Positions 60,452 through 64,000 of a DNA stretch of 64,000 nucleotides are shown here, piece by piece (positions within the stretch are counted from its first letter, which is position 1; the number at the start of each line of letters is the position of its first letter). This DNA comes from Ischnura elegans. Taxonomy: Eukaryota; Arthropoda; Insecta; Odonata; Coenagrionidae. The translations under genes were made by a program, and so were the position numbers. Where the stretch lies: contig NC_060253.1 of the NCBI RefSeq assembly GCF_921293095.1, positions 97,915,073-97,979,072 of the forward strand, in the 5' to 3' direction. The notes under the pieces were generated by a model. That model did no database searches, was not told the origin of the DNA, and worked only from the letters and a program-made list of their open reading frames with translations.

Positions 60452-62769
60452 ATGAACCGTTATGTCACGCTTAGTCAGTTAGGGGATGGAACCTATGGTT
60501 CTGTAGTTTTGTGTAAAAAGGTTGATACGGGAGAAATGGTTGCAATTAAAAGGTATGTGTGACAGTGGCAGGGCTTAAATACTTTCCATTGAAGTACTGC
60601 GAATATTATTTAACATTCTTCCGTTGTTTTTCTCTAGAATGAAGAGGAAGTATTATTCATGGGAAGAGGCAATGAATTTAAGGGAAGTGAAAGTAAGTGA
60701 TTTAAAGTTCTTCTGGTGTTTTTTTATAATGGAACTTGTTTACATATGAGTTTTTATTCTTCTAGTCCCTGAAAAAGTTAAGCCATGCAAATGTGGTGAA
60801 GTTGAAAGAAGTCATTCGGGAAAATGATACTTTATATTTTGTTTTTGAATACATGAAAGAGAATTTGTACCAGTTGATGAAAGAAAGGTATGTGTTTACA
60901 ATATTATTAATTTATATTTTGCCCGTATGCATGATAAATCTGTTGGTTTTGGTTTGATAGCGTGAAATCATTTTTATATCTCTGCTGCTATTTTCTATAT
61001 ATTTGTCGATACTATGAATTTGTGATGCCAAAAATCTCCTAAATTTTGCTCATGAAATATTTCCTGAAGGATTCATGTCGCTGTGGGTATCTGTAAATGT
61101 GAGGGCTCTAAAATCTCCTGGTTGCATACTTTTTTGTGATAGAAAAGAAGGGTTTGATACATAGAAACACACAGAAAATAGACATCTAGTAGATATCTTC
61201 AGATAGATAAATAGTTATCTAATAGACATCTATCATAGATATCTAATAGATATATTATTGTCAAAATAGCAGCAGTTATAATAGATATCTACGGTAGATG
61301 TCTATTAGACATCTACTGTAGATGTCTATCAGATGTCTACTGTAGTTGTCTATTAGATATTTAATTATCTGTTTTATACTTATCTATATCTATAAAAAAA
61401 TTTCTCATGCCTATGCTTGATGCAATTAACATTAGTGAAAAAATTGTCGCCCTATGATCAAAATGAAAACTACAAAAATATTACCATGGCATGGCATTGA
61501 ACTTGTGTTCCCCATTCAATAGCCAAAGGCAAATAACCAACTGATCTTGTTGTAGAGATAGAGCTTTTTTGAAATTATATAATGATTGTTAAAAATACCA
61601 CTCTGAAATTAATTACAGCCAAACTAAGGCCCATTCAATGGAATCATAATCTATTCATAGATGAAAATAGACAATATATAGATACAGTTGGCATAGTCGC
61701 CACGCATCGTTCTACGCGTTGCAAAATTTTTCATGTCCGCCATCACTCCAGTAAGGAACCAAAAAAATTGTCCCTAAATCAAATGTTATATTGCTTCCAT
61801 AGCTCATGAATCGCGTTTTAAAACACATTTTCGGAGATGTATCCAAAATCGCCCCTTGTCACCTGCACATCTAATAGATGTCTAATAGACATCTATTAAA
61901 TATACATCTATTCATAGATGAAAATAGACAATATATAGATATCTATAGATATCTATTTTCCGTGTGGGATATGGTAGGGACCCTGTTCTAACATTGATGC
62001 AGTAGTGAAGTACTACTTCTGGGAACTTACATTTGTTGGCTAGGGCAGCTTGGAAGACTTTCATTGAGACTGCATTACGGTTAAAGATGACTGAAACTGT
62101 TCCCTTGAAACTTATTTTGTACTCTCATAGTTTGAATCTTCAGTCTCACTCTGAGAAAGGTGATAGGGGTCACTAAAAATTTATCATGATATAGTTTTTT
62201 ATGGTGATCTTTCCTTACAAGTGTGATCTAGCATGTATCCACGAGTATATCTACCCTCATCAAAGCTAGTTATCGATGGATGCAACTTATATGTATATTT
62301 TACTGTCTTTTTATTGCATTAATTTATCATATTGGCTTATATAATTTTTGTACTCATTGCTCCATTATTAAGACAAATTAACAAAAATATTAATTATATC
62401 TAAAAAATCATTCACAAATAACATGAATTAGCCAATAGATTGGTATATCAATTATCTTCTTAACATGTTTACAAGAGGGGTTTGGGTAATAGTATAATCT
62501 TCTTTTGATTTAATAGCCAGAAATAATACTCACTAACTCATTATTGCATTTTGCAGGAAAAAACCTTTTCCTGAGTCAGCTGTAAGAAATATTGTTTATC
62601 AGGTTTTGCAAGGGTTGTCATTCATGCACAGACATGGCTTCTTTCATCGAGATTTAAAACCAGAAAATCTGTTATGCTGTGGTCCAGAATTGGTGAAGAT
62701 AGCAGACTTTGGTTTAGCCAGAGAAATACGATCCAGTCCGCCGTACACTGATTATGTGTCAACAAGATG
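60452..62769 (+). CDS. CILK1/MAK: MAK/CILK1-like (RCK family) kinase, 5' four exons, partial
   Basis: Four exons are visible: 60452-60552, 60638-60692, 60766-60887 and 62557-62769, all with GT-AG introns and in phase, giving 163 codons plus two bases. The gene continues past the window. The start [16 protein letters not shown] carries the P-loop (residues 11-16). Lys33 in VAIK, Glu50 in the alpha-C helix (NLREVK), the catalytic HRDLKPEN (Asp125), DFG (Asp143) and the activation-loop TDY (157-159) are present. Numbering matches human CILK1 without gaps. MAK/CILK1 kinases phosphorylate intraflagellar-transport components, act at ciliary tips and limit cilium length. The TDY is the dual-phosphorylation site. 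Exon 4 ends inside the Trp codon of STRW; the following YRAPE exon is not in the window. Confidence 0.97.
61168..61968. mobile_element. Intronic MITE with palindromic TAGATATCTA-type arrays
   Basis: Within intron 3 of the kinase, CACACAGAAAATAGACATCT at 61168 is mirrored by a right end near 61966 whose complement reads CACACGGAAAATAGATATCT. Each end is followed by clusters of TAGATATCTA, TAGACATCTA and TAGATGTCTA, short palindromes repeated many times (61180-61380 and 61870-61955). A 30-base unit containing ATAGATGAAAATAGACAATA occurs twice (61655 and 61913). No transposase is present. The target duplication is unclear. Confidence 0.65.
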
Positions 62770-64000
62770 GTAATAAGATAATTCATGTTGAGTGCCTTAC
62801 TTTATTATATGACTCTTATATAATGTTATTTTTCAAGGTCTTGCTACATGCTACACATGTAAGAGGTAAAGATGAATATGCGGAGCCCTAATTCTGCATC
62901 ATTGTGACTGTCACTTATTCCAGTATTTTATGGAACCTATTTTTCAATTTGCTTTAAGGAAGAATGGGGTTTGATTTTATGCTTCAGGCACATGTCTTGT
63001 CTTCATGCATGATATGCTTAGCTTGTAGCAAGTATGATGATGAAAGCATCATGCTCTAGATGGTTATGGATCCGTTTTTAATCTAATCCTGACTAAATCT
63101 ATGGCTAATCTTCTATATTATTTCTGCTGTATAGATACCTTTTTCTCAACTTGTATACGCAACCAAACTCTACAAATGAAGTACCAAAATGCACCAGATT
63201 TATCAGAGAACATGCAATGGCATACCTTACTTCCCAAATATTGCTATTGTTACCTAAAATTGGTTTTTAAATAATTAAAAAAAAAACCGGTAAATATTCC
63301 TGACGTTAACGGCGCACAAACTGATACATTTGTTCATTTGCAACAATATCTCACATTCTTTAAATAACTTTTATCAAAATGCGGCTGATTCCACATTCAA
63401 GTCTCCTGTTGATACGTAAGTATGAGTAGTCATCATTAGAGCGCGGAAAAAAAGTCTCTTTAAAAGTCTGAGTTATTTCCATGAGAAAGTGGCTGAATTT
63501 AACTGAATTGATGGAGAAAAGAGGGTAGAGATGCGGATTCGTGGGTTTACGTTTTATTTTATGGACTTTTAAGACAGCAGATCACCATAATTTACAAAAT
63601 ATTTTTTTTGATTCTGAATAACACTTTCTTTGATGATCAGCAATTGTTCAAGAATACAGTTGACCCCTGTAATTTTTTTTAGCTGATCAATAACTATCTT
63701 TATTTTGAAATAGGGCAATTAAAGTCAAATTACAGGTTATGGATAAATAATTTAATTATTAATTGCATGATATAAAATAAAGGAAAAAAATGTATTTTCA
63801 TTCACTTTGAGCTGCATTGCCAAAAGATTATTTAATGAAGTAGTGGCAGATAAGGTATTTTTCTATGTTTTCCATGGTAAATTTTGTGCGACATTCGGTC
63901 ATAATAAGTTTATACGGCAAAAACGATCGCTCAACTTCACATGTTGTAATAGGAGCATATCGTAGTGTAGCCACTTCACTTAAGGTGAGTTTTTGTAAAA
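62770..64000 (+). other. Intron 4 of the kinase gene, no further exon seen
   Basis: After the donor at 62770 no frame encoding the expected YRAPEVLL continuation is found up to the window edge, so intron 4 exceeds 1.2 kb. Nothing else is recognised. Confidence 0.6.

Noticed and set aside
61582-61809. 75-codon frame in the kinase intron
   Set aside because: It lies entirely inside the intronic MITE and has no motif.
1-64000. CRISPR arrays, operons, rRNA genes or endogenous viral genes
   Set aside because: No spaced short repeats, no rRNA sequence and no viral protein motifs were seen; the window has eukaryotic introns and transposons instead.

Overview
This is arthropod nuclear DNA, most likely from an insect. 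It is AT-rich and intron-bearing, and most of it is debris of cut-and-paste transposons, foldback elements, tRNA-derived SINE heads and non-LTR retrotransposon tails. There are no operons, rRNAs, intact tRNAs or CRISPR arrays. The order cannot be fixed from the sequence.

Only three protein-coding genes are convincing. Two are single-exon paralogues in tandem on the + strand, at 33031-33600 and 43887-44591 (or 43923-44591). Each encodes a small secreted protein with a signal peptide, a propeptide ending in a dibasic Ala-Lys-Arg-Arg-Asn site, and a C-terminal domain with eight shared cysteines that reads like an interleukin-17 cystine-knot cytokine (PTTH/trunk-type knots are the main alternative). 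Each has a TATA box close upstream. The third is the 5' part of a MAK/CILK1 (RCK family) ciliary kinase: four exons from 60452 to 62769, running off the right edge, with an RFX X-box-like motif about 0.3 kb upstream of its start codon.

Layout. 1-9 kb: foldback elements, a TTAA-flanked MITE, a mariner deletion derivative and a TIR element. 9.9-17 kb: GC/CpG-rich islets (one with a perfect minus-strand splice donor), a hAT MITE with perfect 8-bp target duplication, SINE heads and a degenerate tandem repeat. 17-32 kb: a second hAT MITE, a LINE tail, a second TTAA MITE, a ~0.6-kb TIR element and a foldback cluster near 29 kb. 33-45 kb: the cytokine-like pair. Between its members lies a 4.2-kb Transib element (38287-42481) with 968-bp inverted repeats, a terminal CACAGTG identical to the V(D)J RSS heptamer and a 5-bp CGACG target duplication; it sits inside a dead mariner. 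47-60 kb: more MITEs, LINE tails, a foldback and a second, related Transib end. 60-64 kb: the kinase gene, whose third intron carries a MITE built of palindromic TAGATATCTA-like units.

No functional link between the kinase and the cytokine-like pair is visible. The most interesting items are the cytokine-like pair and the Transib with RSS-like ends.
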